A DNA stretch of 64,000 nucleotides from Coturnix japonica (lineage: Eukaryota > Chordata > Aves > Galliformes > Phasianidae): NCBI RefSeq assembly GCF_001577835.2, contig NC_029536.1, positions 1,736,001-1,800,000 on the forward strand. Reading direction: 5' to 3'. The position numbers and the translations under genes were made by a program. The notes beneath the pieces were generated by a model, which did no database searches, was not told where the DNA came from, and saw only the letters and a program-made list of their open reading frames with translations. Positions 1-13,039 of the stretch are shown here, piece by piece. Each line of letters opens with the position of its first letter. The stretch's first letter is position 1.

Positions 1-3000
1 CTGTTGCACTGATAGCACAGAGACAACTAGTGAGTAATATACCGACTTCCAGCAGCTCTCGAATCCCACTGTGACTTTAAGGCAAAGTCTATGGGTGTTA
101 CTACAGTGTACACTGCATGAAAGCATTAATGGCTCAAGCAGTCTCTTAGCTCAGTCGTGAGGAGTTCAGCACATTTCATAACTTAAGCTGCAGACCGCAC
201 AGCCTAATTCACTTTCTGAAAAGCAGAGCAGATTAGAGTAGCGTTATGGCTAGACTGTTTCCAGGATAACAAAGACCTTTATCTACCCAGCAGTCTGTAT
301 CTCAAGCACACGCACTGATCTTAAGGAAACTGAGGAAAAAAAATTACCTACGTGATAGTAAACAGGGGGTCTGACGTCCTGTTAAAGCAGCTTCCAACTC
401 CCATAGCGTTACAGCGACTTCTCTGCTGGTCTTTCTGTGTGCTGTTCTTAGTTTCTGTTCCTTAGCAGAACGCTTTTTGTAAGATACCAAGCCACTAAAG
501 CCCTCACTGACCTGCTTGGTTTGGTCTCCTAGGGTACAATCTGCTTTTCTAGGTGACTGCAGAGGTGCTGCAATCCATACCCTTAACTCTCCATCTCGTC
601 CTGACAGGCTCCCAGCAACTCCCAGCCACAGCAGCTGCTCTGCAGGGCGAGGGGGGGAGCCTACCAGGAATAGGGCTGGCCTCAGAATACTGTGTTCATT
701 TCCCATCTAATGCCTCCAGAGAGAAGGTGGAGACTCAGAAGGATAAAAAGCTTATGCTTGAACTCATTGTTTACTTATCCATCAAAAGCCTAAGTCTTTT
801 ACCTTTCTTAACTCGCTAACATATCTCCTACCTGTGCTTTACATCCCTTTACATCCCAGTGTATTTAAGAAGAGGGAGATTATACACATGTTCTTCCAAT
901 AATTTATTTCACATTACCCAGATCACAGCCCTATGTGAGGAGGAAGATGACCATATTTTTGAATGGTTGTGTCATATCTGTGCCTTAAAAAGGGACACAT
1001 TGCTACAAGACTGGTTTCAAAACCAGCATGGATTTGTGTATTATCCCACTCCAATGCTGACCATGTCTTGAACCTCATTACTGACCAGCAGCTCAGAAGA
1101 ATGATACAAGATCCAGATGCCCTGAGCCAACACATCTTAAGTTTTAATTTAATTCAGCATGTTTTCCTCCAAATGCTGGACAAGAGCCAAAGTTATTAGC
1201 GTGTTGCAGAAATACCCAAGGGATAAATTTAATGACTGCAATATTGCCTTTAATAACAATTTTAATTATTACAGCCATTCAAAGTCTGCAGTCATTTCTG
1301 TCCTACAAATTCCAATGATATTAAATTACTCTGGAGTCCAGAAGACACTTGGGAACATGTTCCGTACAGAATGAAGCTATTCATCTCTTCAGCTCGCTGG
1401 GAACCACCCCCTGCTGATACTCTGCCTGTGCTCAATTCTCACTGAGGTGTTTACATCTCACATCACTGAGAGCCACGTTAGCAAAACAGCATCATCCAGG
1501 CTTTACAGATAGGATTTACAGGCATAAAGATCCTGCAGAACCTACAGGTAAAAACTGACATCAACACAAGAAAATGCAGATTCTCTAATCCTCCCTAACA
1601 AAGCCTTCCTGAAGCACTTCCAGCAAAGGATAAAGGATGCTCTGACAGATGGCGGGCTCCAGCATTAGCCCAGGCTTTCATTATAAGTGACCACAGAAGG
1701 AAGGAAGGAAGGAAGGCTGGGCTGTTAAAGCTGCACACACTTGCTTGTGAAAAACCTGGTGAGTTTTGCTTTGCTGTCTTGCTTACAGAGCCTGACTTAC
1801 CTTCCAATTACTAAGCATACAAAATTCAGCAAGTGGATAAAAGATCATGAAAAAAAAACAATGAAATTGAGTTGCCCAGCCTTTTAAATAAAGAAAGAAA
1901 GCCACACTCAGAATTAAGCCATAAGGTGCAAATCAAATAAGATCAATAAAGAATGCCAGCAATTGCCAGACGTCAGGAGGAGAAATTCAAATGGCAAAAA
2001 TCTACAAAAATCAATACTTCCCACTACCAGCAGTTCAAAGTAGGTCATTTAAGACCCAAAATAGCTTTCAGGTAACGGTGTCTTCAAAACCTCTTTAGAA
2101 AACTGATTGGCAATGCTCTGCAGTGCCTGTCTGGACTTAAGGCCTCTTAAGACCCTGGGATTAGTGAGCTGCTACAAACAGGTACTTGTTGGTCGTGCCT
2201 ATGTTTAGCTGCACAGGTGTCATGGGGTAAGGATGGCAATGAGTGTGCAGGTGGCAGCAGCTCAGTGTCATCTCTGCAGCTGTCCTGCCAGAGTTCTTGC
2301 CTTCCTCTTTCAACAGATGAGCAATGGGAGCAGTTACAACACTGGATCCACGCTTGTAGTCCATCTCTTCACAAAGGGATGAGACCAGGGAAAACCTGCC
2401 AAGTTCCAGCTCTTGATCTCTGGTTAAAAGGACAGTGGATGTGAAAGCTCTGGAACACAGATGCACTCCATAGGGCTTAATAGGATAGACAACTGGGGAT
2501 ACAATCATTAAGCACGGGGATACATCTGTAAGTAGTCCCATCATTATGGGATGCTGTCGGATCTGCTGGGATGTCCCACCCCAATCGCATAAGCTTTCTT
2601 ACTAAGTAATGCTCTCATAGTCCCTGCACAGCACTTTGTCCAAGTCTTGAAAGCACACAGCACTGTGCTTGAGGCTGTTCATGTCCTCATTTCAGTAACC
2701 ATAAGATTGCCATTCTCTGCTGGAGAAAGGAGGTGAGGGCCACATGATCTCTAAAAGATCTCAGTGCTGTATTGCAGAGCCATTCAAACAACTGCAGGTA
2801 ACAACAACAAGAACGCAACAAGAAAAGCCAAATCCACACAGCAGTGACCATGCTTTTAAATATGCAGCTTTATAGTCTTTGGGGAGCTGCCAAAGGTTCT
2901 CACTTGTACATTATTGAGCAAGAAAAAATGGAGATGAATGATCTAAGCAACAGGATCTTCACAACACTGAGGCTTCAGTGATTCATAAGTAAGCAAGTTT

Positions 3001-3834
3001 TGTTCTTTGAAAAGGATGCTGCATTGCCTGGGGCAATGTGTCTTTGCAGCTCAGACCTGGTTTTTACTCTCCCCTTTTCCAAGTCTCCCAAAAGCCGTGC
3101 TGGCATCTGACAGGCTCACTTTGTGTCCCCCGTGTGTTTTGTAGCTTTAGGGATTATTTTGTTAATTATTTTTATTAGCTGCCTGATAGTTCCTGCTAAC
3201 ATGTAGCAATGTCTTAGTGAAAAACTTCCTCCAGAGAACCCAGCAGTGCTTAGATGTTTTGCAGGCAATATTCCAGAGCGGTGCTGCAGTGTATTGGCAA
3301 AGTCAGACAAGTCACACAGGACAATCCTAGGTCTGGCAGGTTTACTGGCAGCCTTCCACACTCTCTTCTCACGCTGGCAGCAAGCAGTGTACTACCTAAT
3401 TAAAGCAGCATCCTGGATAAGGTCAGATGAAAAGCAAATTTTCTTTTCAAGGCTTATTTATGTCTTTTGCCATCCAGGTTCCTCAGAAAACGAACCAATT
3501 TCTGCAGCATTGCTCAGCCCAAAGATGCAGCATCTCACAGATTTTCTTGAGTCCAGAACTCAAACAAGAGAAGCAAAGAGACACCCCTGAGCAACCACCT
3601 AGGGTTAACTATAATACTGAGAGTAAAAAATACACATATATATTTCCACTAAACACACACAGTGGAAATCATGACGCTCATTTCACAATAGGATCTGTCT
3701 GGATTGTGATATTAACACAAGCTCGGGAAATATCCTAATCTGGTGGATAAACACAAGCCTTAAAGCTCAGAGACCATCTCCTGGGACAGCAGCATCACCC
3801 AGTAAACGGGCCTCCCCCTACAAGCACCACTTAC
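1..3834 (-). other. MIB2 intron (left part of the window)
   Basis: This stretch follows the donor of the ZZ-finger exon and should be MIB2 intron. No translated stretch on the minus strand resembles the next expected MIB2 segment (the second MIB/HERC2 domain). It holds one short purine microsatellite at 1696-1716. I see no gene on the plus strand. Confidence 0.6.
1696..1716. repeat. (GAAG)n microsatellite
   Basis: A 21-bp perfect run of the tetranucleotide GAAG, about five copies. It lies in probable MIB2 intron and is a simple repeat with no other sign of function. Confidence 0.9.
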
Positions 3835-4489
3835 GGCTGTGAATGCGCTGTCTCGTAGCGCTCAAAGGCATGTGACAGGTCGTGCTTGTTGTTCATGTAA
3901 CACTGTGTGCACAGGTCATAGTCAAAGCACATCTTGCACTTCCACCGCATCCCTCGTATGCCGTGCTTCTTGCAGCAGTCACAGATGATGTTAGGATGAC
4001 GGACACCTAGCAGAACAGAAACAAAGGGACATAACCCCACATGAACTTCAGAGAAATCAGGCTGACAAGGCTGTCAGAACTGTAGTAGAATATTTTAAGG
4101 GGAAAAAAACTAAAGTATTTTACTGCTGCTCGGCATCAGTCCACAAACAGTGGCAAAAAGCTCACGTGCTAGCCAGTGTTATACCTGGTACAGGTGGCTG
4201 TACAGCACTAGAGTTTATGCTCCATTTCCATGCCACACTTACCTATTTGTGCGTTATCATACAGAAGAAGGTCATAAGCTCCTTGAAATCCAGTCCGATA
4301 GTTGGTTCTGTTGCCTTGATCCCACTGCACGACCACAGTCTTATCCGGGGTGGTTGGGCTGCCTGTCCGACCAATCTCAACCACAGTCCCAACGTTCCCT
4401 TCACCATTGTCCTGGCTGCCCCACTTCCAGTCCACTCCACGAACTACCCGCATCCCAACCTGCATGCTGGCATAGGGGTCCAAGTCCAT
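3835..4489 (-). CDS. MIB2: MIB2 (mind bomb E3 ubiquitin ligase 2), first two coding exons, partial
   Basis: MIB2 is a large RING E3 ligase that ubiquitinates Notch ligands and promotes their endocytosis. Two coding exons are visible on the minus strand: 4489..4243 and 4006..3835, separated by a 236-bp intron with GT-AG ends (donor GTAAGT). The first encodes residues 1-82, starting [20 protein letters not shown], which is the first MIB/HERC2 domain. The second begins at Gly83 and encodes a ZZ zinc finger with Cys91, Cys94, Cys106, Cys109, Cys115, Cys118, His124 and His128. The sequence is much closer to MIB2 than to MIB1, sharing for example the stretch [16 protein letters not shown]. The ATG at 4489 has a strong context (G at -3 and +4) and an in-frame stop seven codons upstream. 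The donor at the 3' side of the second exon sits just before 3835. No further MIB2 exon could be recognised between 1 and 3834, so the remaining repeats and RING domains must lie off the left edge. Confidence 0.95.
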
Positions 4490-4593
4490 TGCTCTGCACA
4501 ACAACCCTCAGAACTCCTTCATGGAGGCGGCCTTGGAGACGGACAGCATCAACAGCATCGCACCCAGCACCCTCTGCTGCATTTTTAGCACAC
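4243..4593 (-). other. MIB2: MIB2 exon 2 (5' UTR plus start of coding sequence)
   Basis: On the minus strand a pyrimidine-rich acceptor ending in TTTGCAG lies just above 4593, and a GTAAGT donor lies just below 4243. The exon therefore has about 104 nt of leader (4593-4490) before the MIB2 start codon. The leader carries a short upstream ORF, listed separately. That the leader is spliced to an upstream non-coding exon is inferred from this acceptor. Confidence 0.8.
4508..4582 (-). other. Upstream ORF in the MIB2 leader, 24 codons
   Basis: On the minus strand an ATG at 4582 with A at -3 opens a 24-codon frame, starting MQQRVLGAMLLMLSVSKAAS. It stops at 4508, only 18 nt before the MIB2 ATG and in the same reading frame. 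The peptide looks like a hydrophobic leader but has no domain. So short a gap leaves little room for efficient re-initiation, so it could lower MIB2 translation. Its use is inferred. Confidence 0.55.
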
Positions 4594-7500
4594 CTGCAAA
4601 GGCAACATAAGATTCAGTGATGTCATCCAACACATCACAGCAATAACTTTTGCAGCAAGGCAAGTAGATGCCATTCCAAACACATACACAAACTCATGCC
4701 GAGTTAGCAGGGCCAGCAGGTTTTCTAGATTTCCTAAACACAAAGAACTCGAATCCCATCTCGAAGTATTTATCCCACTCTGCTGTAATCACCATCAAAA
4801 GAAACGCAGAGTAAAGTAATGACATAACTGAGATCCATCTGACTGCCTTCCATACAGCTGCATTGGTGAGCAAATCGGAAGTCGTGTTTCTTCATAGTAT
4901 TGGGGTAAATTTAACACCAACCCCACAGAAATAACTCAATAAATAAATGCAAGAGATTATTTTCTTCTCCTCAGAATGACCAGGCTCCAGAACAGGCCTG
5001 ACCTGCTGAATAGAGAAACCTGGATTTTATTTAAACACGCACCCTTACAGCTTTAACACACATGGAAGGATGTGCAAATTAGCCAGACCACACAGGCACA
5101 GAGAAATCTGCACCAAAAACCCAAAGATTCATTGCAGAGCATTGGGTGTGAGGGGTGTGAGCAACTCTGCTGCCATTTATCAATGTAAGCTATAGCAGGA
5201 ACAAGAGGGGGTGAGCAGCTGATGCAGACTGGGATCAGTAGCAGCTCAGGACAGCCCTTCCTACTGTTGTCATGACAATCAGTAAATGAGGTGAATAGCA
5301 CAAGAATGCAGCACATCCACAAGTCTGAATTAAATCAAATCGATTGTCAAAGGCCAGTTTATAGGTTCACAGATCTCTTTACTAGAACAAGACAGGGGAA
5401 TACAGTACTGAGACAGGAGAATTTCAGTACTGAGGGCCATTGCTGCTGCTCAGACTTCTGGAACAATCTGCTCCAGCAACGTTTTATCTTGAGAGGGAGA
5501 CCCAGAGATGGCCAAAAACATCTGTAACATCCACAATCTTCTGAAATATGAAAAGAAAGCAAACAACAAAACCAAAACTCACACACAACAGAAGAACAGA
5601 GAGCCAACGGCCAAACTGTGCCGCTTCCAAACGTGCAGCCAATGTCAGCAAGTGGCACAGCACAGAGGAAGCACAGCCAGGGCTGACAGAGCAGCTGAGC
5701 TGGTAGGACGTGTGTGCTCAGATGCAGCTGCAGCTCTGTGCCATGTGACATGCAGTTAACACAACCGCCTACCAATACAGCAAGAGAAACCACCGAGGCC
5801 TAAAAATAAACCCTTCCTCCAGCCAAACATCCCCTTCTGAATGTATGGAGGAGTAATGTGATGCAAAATCGAGTTTCTAACATGCAGCGAGCCTGATTTC
5901 TGTTCAGCTATAGCAGCTTTAGCTTCAGGCTTTTTCTGCTGCGCATCGCTGTGACATCCCAACACCTCTCACGCAAGCAGCACCAAAAGCAGATGTCCTT
6001 GTGAACTTCATGGCATCTTCGGTTCTAATCATTGCAAACAGACGCCTCAGGCAACGCTTTCATCTCCAATCCCTCTGTGGAGGTGGATGCAATATTGCTG
6101 AGTTCGAAGCACACCAGTATTCATTGCTTTTAGGAAACTAAAACCTCATGAGATTGTTACCATCTCAGAAATAGAAGATCTCATTATCAGAGAGAAACAA
6201 AAAAGACCACGACAAACATTCCTGTTTCATCCAAATGAATGCTCCAATGGCACCTGCGAACAGCAGGCACAGAGCTCAGCAGCTGAGGGTGAAATCCTCC
6301 CCTTGGTGAACCCCAGGGGCCTGGGCAGCTGCTGCAGGAGCCAAGGTTCCCTCCACAAATTCCCAGTCAGGGACACAAAATACGTAACGTTGCTGGGAGG
6401 AGAAAACACTCTGTCCTTTGCCTGACAAAACCAGGCACATGGACACTGCCCAAAGCTCACTGTCTGTTTGCTCAGTACCTCGTGTGTTTGCACTGCGCTC
6501 ACAGCTGTGCCACGTAGCCACAAACCCACTCTTCCCCATAACCTTTTACCATGCAATGTGTAAGAGAACTTAAGCTTTTGCATCCTCAGCACAACTGGGA
6601 GGTGGGTAAAGAAGCTTATTTTAATTAGTAGCGGATCCAAGGAGTAATACATCCTGCTTTGAGGCCCATGACCCTGCCCCGAGTTCTGTTCTCATAAAGG
6701 TGTGAAACAGCAGCAACAAAAACCACTAACCATGAGCTTGAGTTTATCAAATTGGCTGCAGCAACTTGTGTCTCAGCTGTCTCCACGGCCTTTAATTCAC
6801 TGTGAAACAGAGAAGGCAGAAGGAGCCTTTGAGTCTTCTCTTTTTACCTTGTCTGAAGTTCTGCTCTTTCAGTCTGTTCATACTGAGCCCCATATGGAAA
6901 TATATATTCTAATTCTCTCCCATTTCTTCAGAGCCACATTTACTATCTCAGCTCAGACAGTCTCTTGTTTTCAACCAGCTTCCCTACTACTGCTGACAGG
7001 GTCACATAAAACCCTAATAACCCATAAATGTATCTCTGGTATAAGGACTAATCCTACATTGTAACACATTAGTAAGATGTTTTGCTTTCAGAATAGCTGT
7101 TACAATACCTTATTACTTTACAAACATTGGGCTGTAACGCTGCCTCATAACACAGCACCACTCCCACTTGTTGATGTGGAAAAGCACACAGCCAGACTCT
7201 TTTCATTGTTTATTGTTTTCCAGATCTCATTCCACAGCCCATGCTCACACAAAGAGCAGCTCTGTCAGATCACGTCTTGTTTATCCACTGAGACTGAAGG
7301 ATGGCGACGGAGTTGCAAAGTTAGGCAAGCAGGAATTGAACACTGTAACAGAGCGGTTCTTTTACTTTCCAAGCCCTACTGGTAAGAGCAGAGAACAGAT
7401 GGCCAAGACAGTGAGCACACTCCAATTGAAACACAGTTTGGATTTGGCTTGGTTTATATCCTAGAAGATGAAAGAAAGCTTAAGGCAACAGAAGCAATGC

Positions 7501-10500
7501 TGGAGATTAAGGCAGTGAAGGCCGCACCTCTCTCACCCAGCTCTACTCTGTATCTGTTATTGAAGTGTAACACAGCCCCGCTTTGAGAAGGCATTTCCAA
7601 GTCCTCATCTCCAGTGGCTCAGACAAAGAGGGCAGAGAGAGCCAAGAAATACCACAGTGCCCGACCACAGCTCAGCAGACACAAGCTGGGAGCTTTCCCA
7701 GCACTACCAGATCTTCCAGATTAGAACCATGGCACCATCTCAGCCGCTCTGTAGCAAATTTAACCAGCAAGAATTAGACTAAATTCATGAAATTCCTCCT
7801 TAGCCCACCAGAAGGGGACAGAGCAGGAAAAGAAGAGCAGATGATGCTTCCGTGGGTAAAGTCTCACTATCAGCTAAATGAAGCCATCCTTACTGAAAGG
7901 CTATTCTCAGCAGAAAGAAAACTTAAAAATAGGGTAGCTGCTTTTTAAAACCCATCAACCATGAAAAAGCCTGAGTGAGGTTAAACAATTTCCATAGCCC
8001 ATACCTCACCTGCTCTCAAAGTATATTTAACCGTATTACATAAACAGAACAAAGCAGGTCATTAATATGCCTTTGCTCGGGGATTAACATCTTGTCATTT
8101 CAACTCCACTGTAATTGTTTTGTGAAAGAGCAGGGACACATCCTGAAATACTGGGACACGGGGCGAGGAAACACTAAAAATAACTTGCTAGGCTGTGTGC
8201 TTAAGGACAGTCCCACTGACTGCATTTCACCTCTGCAATCCACACTTGTCCTTTACAGACACCAGCCTGGTGATCCCTTCTGTCTCAGCTGAACTTTGCA
8301 TTCAGCTCATACTGATCATATTCTTGTACTGAGCAAGACGAGAACGTTGCCTTCCCTTTCATGCTGTGCTCTCTGTGGTCATCATACCCATTTATTATTT
8401 ATTCTTCCAGCTTCATAAAGGATACTGGCTTAAAAGCAGCAGCAGCTTTGTTAATGTTTTGTTCATAATAACAGTAATTTTGTGCAAATCCTTCTATAAG
8501 AAGCTTGACTCCTCGCCTTGAAATCTAAGCACTCATCTGCACAACCTCAATCCAGGAGGACCCGATTTCCTTAGTGTGAAATAATGAGTGAAAAAGAAAG
8601 TGGCAGAGTAAGCCACACTCCCTGCCACCAGCAGCAGAAATACAACTGTATTTTTAATGAATCAGCCCAGTGTTGACTAACAGACTACGCTGACGGAATA
8701 CTGAGTTGCAAGTAGGTCAATATTTACTTTAGCCCTTACAAATGAGAAAACAATCTCCAGGAGACACCACAGGTCAACCAAAAATCAACAGCTGCCACAA
8801 GCTTCCCACAGTAGATGCTGCAATGGACCACAGGGAGGTGGAGGACCTTTTGTCAAGACGGACATGCCTGACATTGAGTTACACGTCACCATCAGCCCAA
8901 TGCTACGAAACTATTTCCCTCCACTGAGCACAAAAACTTCAGTCTTCAGATTGGTGGGATCAGTGCACATCTGCTCACTGGAGAATTAAGAGTGATTATA
9001 AGTGAAAGTTCACACTGGGCATCTAGTGCATCTCTTATTACATCCCATAAGATAATTGCTCATGAGCCTGATGAAATTTCCTTCTGGCTTTTGATGAACT
9101 GTGCTCTCTCCAGGAGGGAGAAAAACATATCAGCTCCAGCCATTTGCTTTAATTGAAGCTGACAGCTTGCAGATTGCTGCCTAAAGCCTCGAAAAGCTCA
9201 GGAGCTGAGCAAAATCTACTTTTTCCTCAATAGCGTATTTCATAAAACCAAATACAGCCCATCCAGGGAAACTGAAAAATCTCTGCTACTTAAAGAACGA
9301 GCTCAAGTCATCTATTAGGAATGGCTCAGATGTAGCTAACTGCGCCTTGTGGCAAAGCATGGGCTCAGCTGCCTCAGGAAAATCCCTCCCAACCTTATTT
9401 TCAACTGCTTCAAAATGCAGAACCACACAGAATCATATCCCCAAGTCCAGAAATCTCTCCTTTCTTCTGTTCCTGTTTGTGCTCTTACTTAGTCATTGGT
9501 CTGATATTTCTCAGAGGCAGGAGTACCTGACCTCTAGCAGGTGGTGCTGAGCCCTAGGCAAAGTTAGGTTGATGTGTCCTTCACACTGGCTGTCAAATCC
9601 TATTTTGCCATGAAAACAAGGATTCATTAACTTAAAAATTCACAGACCTCCAATCTACTTACACAACTGCCTTGTCTGTCCAGAACGGCAGTTATTTCCC
9701 CTAGCAAGACATTAAAAACCAGGATGCTAACATTACTGCACGCATAAGAATCAACAGGAGAAGGGAACACGGAAATCAAGTTGATGGGGCTGAACAGTGG
9801 GCTGAGCAGTGAATTGGAGAAAACACGTTGTTATGATTCTGTAGGATGGTTATTTGTAGGTTTTAGATTCAGGTGCCCTCAGTGGTGATTCGACAGGATC
9901 AAGAACCATCTGAGAACAAAACTTTCTCCAACTTTTTAGAATGAAAAGAATCCTCCTGCATTGAGCAAATTGCAGCATAAAACCATGTGAACCTCTGCTG
10001 AGCCTTGAGAGCTCATCCTACTAACCTCCAGATTCTCCTTCAGGCTTTTATAACAGTCAACATTGCACTCCTGCCATTTTCCAGCCTAGAACTCACCCTT
10101 TCTGTGCACTGGAAGCAGATCAAAAGGTTTAAGTCTAATCTATCCTGACATGCCTTTGGCTAGAGAGACATCAGCTGCGTAGGAGCAGAATGAATTGACT
10201 AGTAAGCTGTTACTTTCCTTCCTGGTACTCAATAAAGGTTTGCGGGTCAGTACATACACCAATTCTCTTACAATTCTGCACATTTTAGGAGCACAGATGT
10301 CATCTTTCAGCTCTGGATGGCTTTAGAAATGGAAATTGGAGCCACGGTTATGGATGGGATTGGTGACAGAGCCAATAGAACGTATATCCTCATTCTGTTC
10401 TCCAGAACCTGACCCATAGTCACATACATAAAAAAATAAAGAAAGATAACAAGGAAGAACGTGGATCAAGGTCCAAGATCAAGCCATTTACTGTCCTGAT

Positions 10501-12158
10501 AGTACAGATACAATTCCACTGCTGCCTCTTCCCACATTCAGCTGGTCTAAATGCTAGAAGACTCGCTCCCTATTCTGGGATATTTCAAACAAAACTACAG
10601 AGGGAGCAGAAACATTTAAATTCTGTAAGTTTCCCAAGGAAAAGAATCTGCCCATTATTGAGCAGATACATGTCCCTCCCCATTCCAGCCTGTTATTTAC
10701 CTGACTGAAGTACACACACCCAGCCCCTTCTGCAGCAGAAGAGCTCTCCAGTGCTAATGGAACTATAGCTTTGATAAGAATCAAAACAATCAAATAGGCA
10801 GAGCAGTTCCTTTCCACTCCCAAATACCAACCACAACAACAGGAGTTACGGGACCACGAGTCACCTGATATGCCATCTATTGCCAAATTAACTGGCCACC
10901 TTCAGGAAGATCTTCATGAAGGGAAACATCACTGGCCCAGTAAGTGTTATGTGCTCTAGATACAAAAGTAGACAGCTGTAACTCAGAGCATAAAGCAAAT
11001 CCCATACAGGCACGCAGCTCACTAGCTCTGCCAAGGCTACTGAAGCCTTCTTGTATAGGATTTCTGCAATCAATATGACACAGATGTGCATTATTTACAG
11101 TAAATGAGGCTCTCGTTTTATTCTTACTCAAGAAAGCAAGTTCTAGAGTTGAGCATCAGCAAGAAAATCAGACCAAATGCACACACTGCTTGCAATACAA
11201 CTGAAGCATCTCCTTTAAGTTTGGCCTCTGCTGTCACTGCTATTTGCCATCTTTTCTGAACTGACAAAGATCACAGAGACATGGAGGGGGGTAGGAAAAA
11301 AAAAGTTCTGAGTTATATTCATAACACAGTATATGCTCCAGTGATAGAAAATGCACGGCAGGAATAAAGCTGTAATGTCTCAGTCAGTTTTCTCAGTAGC
11401 AAGTGAGGACATCACTACAGAACCTGCTTCAGAGCAGGGAATAGCTGCATTCACAGCCTGTGGGGCAGCTAGCACTGATCATCCAGAGGAAAAGAAGCAG
11501 AAATCACTCAGGAGCAAGTAGAGACATCCCACAACAGGATCAGCCATAGCTGAACACAGCAGAAAGCAAAGCAGCCACTGAGAGCTGAGCTAACCTACGC
11601 CAGTGGAAGAAAGAAAGGGAAGAAAATAAACGGGCACAGACCTGACAGAGAGGAGAGACAGCAAAACCCGCTGAGCCCTTCAGACAGCCGCTGTCCTTAA
11701 TCGACGGCCGCGTTTGTGTCCTTCCCGTATTCATTCTCGGTGCAGGAGCCTGAACGCTGACCCGCTCCGCCGGCCTGAGGAGAGAAGAAAACAGACGCTC
11801 AGGTGACAGCACAGACAGGGGGCAGCAATGGATATGGACCCCCGGGATGGGCACCAACCGCGGCCCCACAAGCCATAGGGCCCATATGCGGATCCCATAG
11901 GGCCCATATGCGGTTCCCATAGGGCCCATATGCGGTTCCCATTGGGCCTCAGGCCTCCCCTGCAGCCCCGTGGGCTCCGTGCCCGCTCCAGGATCCCGCA
12001 GCCCCAACACGGCTCCTCCGCCGCTGTCCATGTTCCCCCTCAGGGCCGCGGCGCCGCCCAGGCCGCGAGGTGCCCGCACACCTCACTGAGGTAACCTCAG
12101 CCCGGACACACACGGAACCCCCACCCGCTCCCGGCAGCTCCGTCCCGGTGTTTCTTAC
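4594..12158 (-). other. MIB2 intron 1 (between non-coding exon 1 and the ATG exon)
   Basis: About 7.6 kb separates the acceptor at 4594 from the best donor in the CpG island near 12.16 kb. No translated segment in either strand was recognised as a gene. Short open frames are scattered and have no domain features. The only structured element seen is a 22-bp tandem repeat near its promoter end at 11874-11946. Confidence 0.55.
11874..11946. repeat. 22-bp tandem repeat, about 3.3 copies
   Basis: Units beginning CATAGGGCCCATATGCGG start at 11874, 11896 and 11918, with a partial degenerate fourth at 11940. The period is exactly 22 bp, so it is not codon-based. Each unit contains GGGCCC and CATATG palindromes. 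It lies at the edge of the MIB2 CpG island. Confidence 0.9.
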
Positions 12159-12300
12159 CGCCGGGGCCGCGGCCGAAGCAGCGGAACAACCCGGTGCTAC
12201 AACGGACCGACCCGCTGTTACAGCGGCGGCTCCTCCGACCCCGCTCCCCCGGGACCGCCGGCGCGCCCCGCCCAGGCCTCTCCCGCCGCGCTGACAGCCG
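12159..12300 (-). other. MIB2: Probable non-coding exon 1 of MIB2
   Basis: On the minus strand the sequence CCCGGCG|GTAAGA forms a strong donor with its exon end at 12159. An initiation region just downstream of the two ZNF143 motifs, about 12250-12300, would give an exon of roughly 100-140 nt that splices to the acceptor at 4594. The 5' end is a guess; only the donor is visible directly. Confidence 0.45.
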
Positions 12301-12305
12301 CGGGG

Positions 12306-12325
12306 CACACTGGGATATGTAGTTC
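12306..12325 (-). promoter_or_regulatory. ZNF143/SBF-type motif
   Basis: The minus strand reads GAACTACATATCCCAGTGTG, close to the ACTACAATTCCCAGCATGC consensus bound by ZNF143 and associated factors at vertebrate CpG promoters. It faces away from a second copy 40 bp to the right. Confidence 0.7.
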
Positions 12326-12362
12326 TCCACGCGCGCTGCCCGGTTCTCGGGAGGCGCCGCTT

Positions 12363-12382
12363 GACTACAAATCCCATCATGC
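12363..12382 (+). promoter_or_regulatory. ZNF143/SBF-type motif, second copy
   Basis: The plus strand reads GACTACAAATCCCATCATGC, a close match to the ZNF143 consensus, including the terminal CATGC. Its orientation is opposite to the copy at 12306-12325. Confidence 0.75.
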
Positions 12383-13039
12383 AGCGCGCGCGGAGCCCCG
12401 CGGCGCGGGTCGGGCCCGCCAAGCCTCGCCTGAGGTGAACTGAGCGCGCCTCAGTGCTGAGGTGGGTGTCAGTGTGTGTCCAATGGGGCGTTAGTTAAAA
12501 CATTCAGTGTTAGATTGTGGGGCGAATTAACTGCTTTAAGGGCCGTGTGTGATTCTATGTGGGGACTCGGTGTGCCATCAGATAGTCCTAGAGCTCCAAA
12601 GGGCTCCACAGGCACCGCTTAGCACTTAGAAAGACTAAAATGACCAAAAATCTGAGGGAAAAGCCACAGCATGGCAGCTGCTGGCAATAAGAAGACCTGC
12701 CCAAAGCCAAACTCCTCATTGAGTGGTAAAAAACCAAAGAGAACACAGTGCCTTTGTGCTGTGTAAAAGCAGTGTTGGCTGGACCACTAAACACCTACAT
12801 TGGGATGGTTGTGATGGTGTAAAGGTGAAAAAGTGTGCAAAATCTGACAGACTTCTTGTCAAATTGAACCTCCCCGTCCCAGAAGGCCTCATGCTGTGTT
12901 TTTGGTTTATTATTTTCTATTTTCCTGCAGAAAACTGTAGTTTTCTGTAAGTTCCAAGTACTGGTCGTCTTCAATATGGCCTATGAGCAGCTCTGCCCCA
13001 TGGATGTCTCATCCCAATAGGAGACAAGGAGACAGTGCT

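Larger units (their letters stand above)
11690..12430 (-). promoter_or_regulatory. MIB2: MIB2 CpG-island promoter
   Basis: The stretch is strongly GC- and CpG-rich against an AT-richer background. It contains GC boxes and two ZNF143/SBF-type motifs in opposite orientations. It lies upstream of MIB2 on the minus strand and holds a strong minus-strand splice donor, so it is the likely MIB2 promoter. Long open frames across it on both strands are expected from the base composition and are not called as genes. Confidence 0.7.

Noticed and set aside
4150-4620. A 156-codon plus-strand open frame.
   Set aside because: It is the antisense shadow of MIB2 exon 2, where the minus strand encodes a recognisable MIB/HERC2 domain.
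11540-12422. Minus-strand frames of 179 and 157 codons near the MIB2 promoter as an N-terminal extension of MIB2.
   Set aside because: An in-frame stop lies seven codons before the MIB2 ATG in exon 2, so no upstream frame can continue into MIB2 through that exon.
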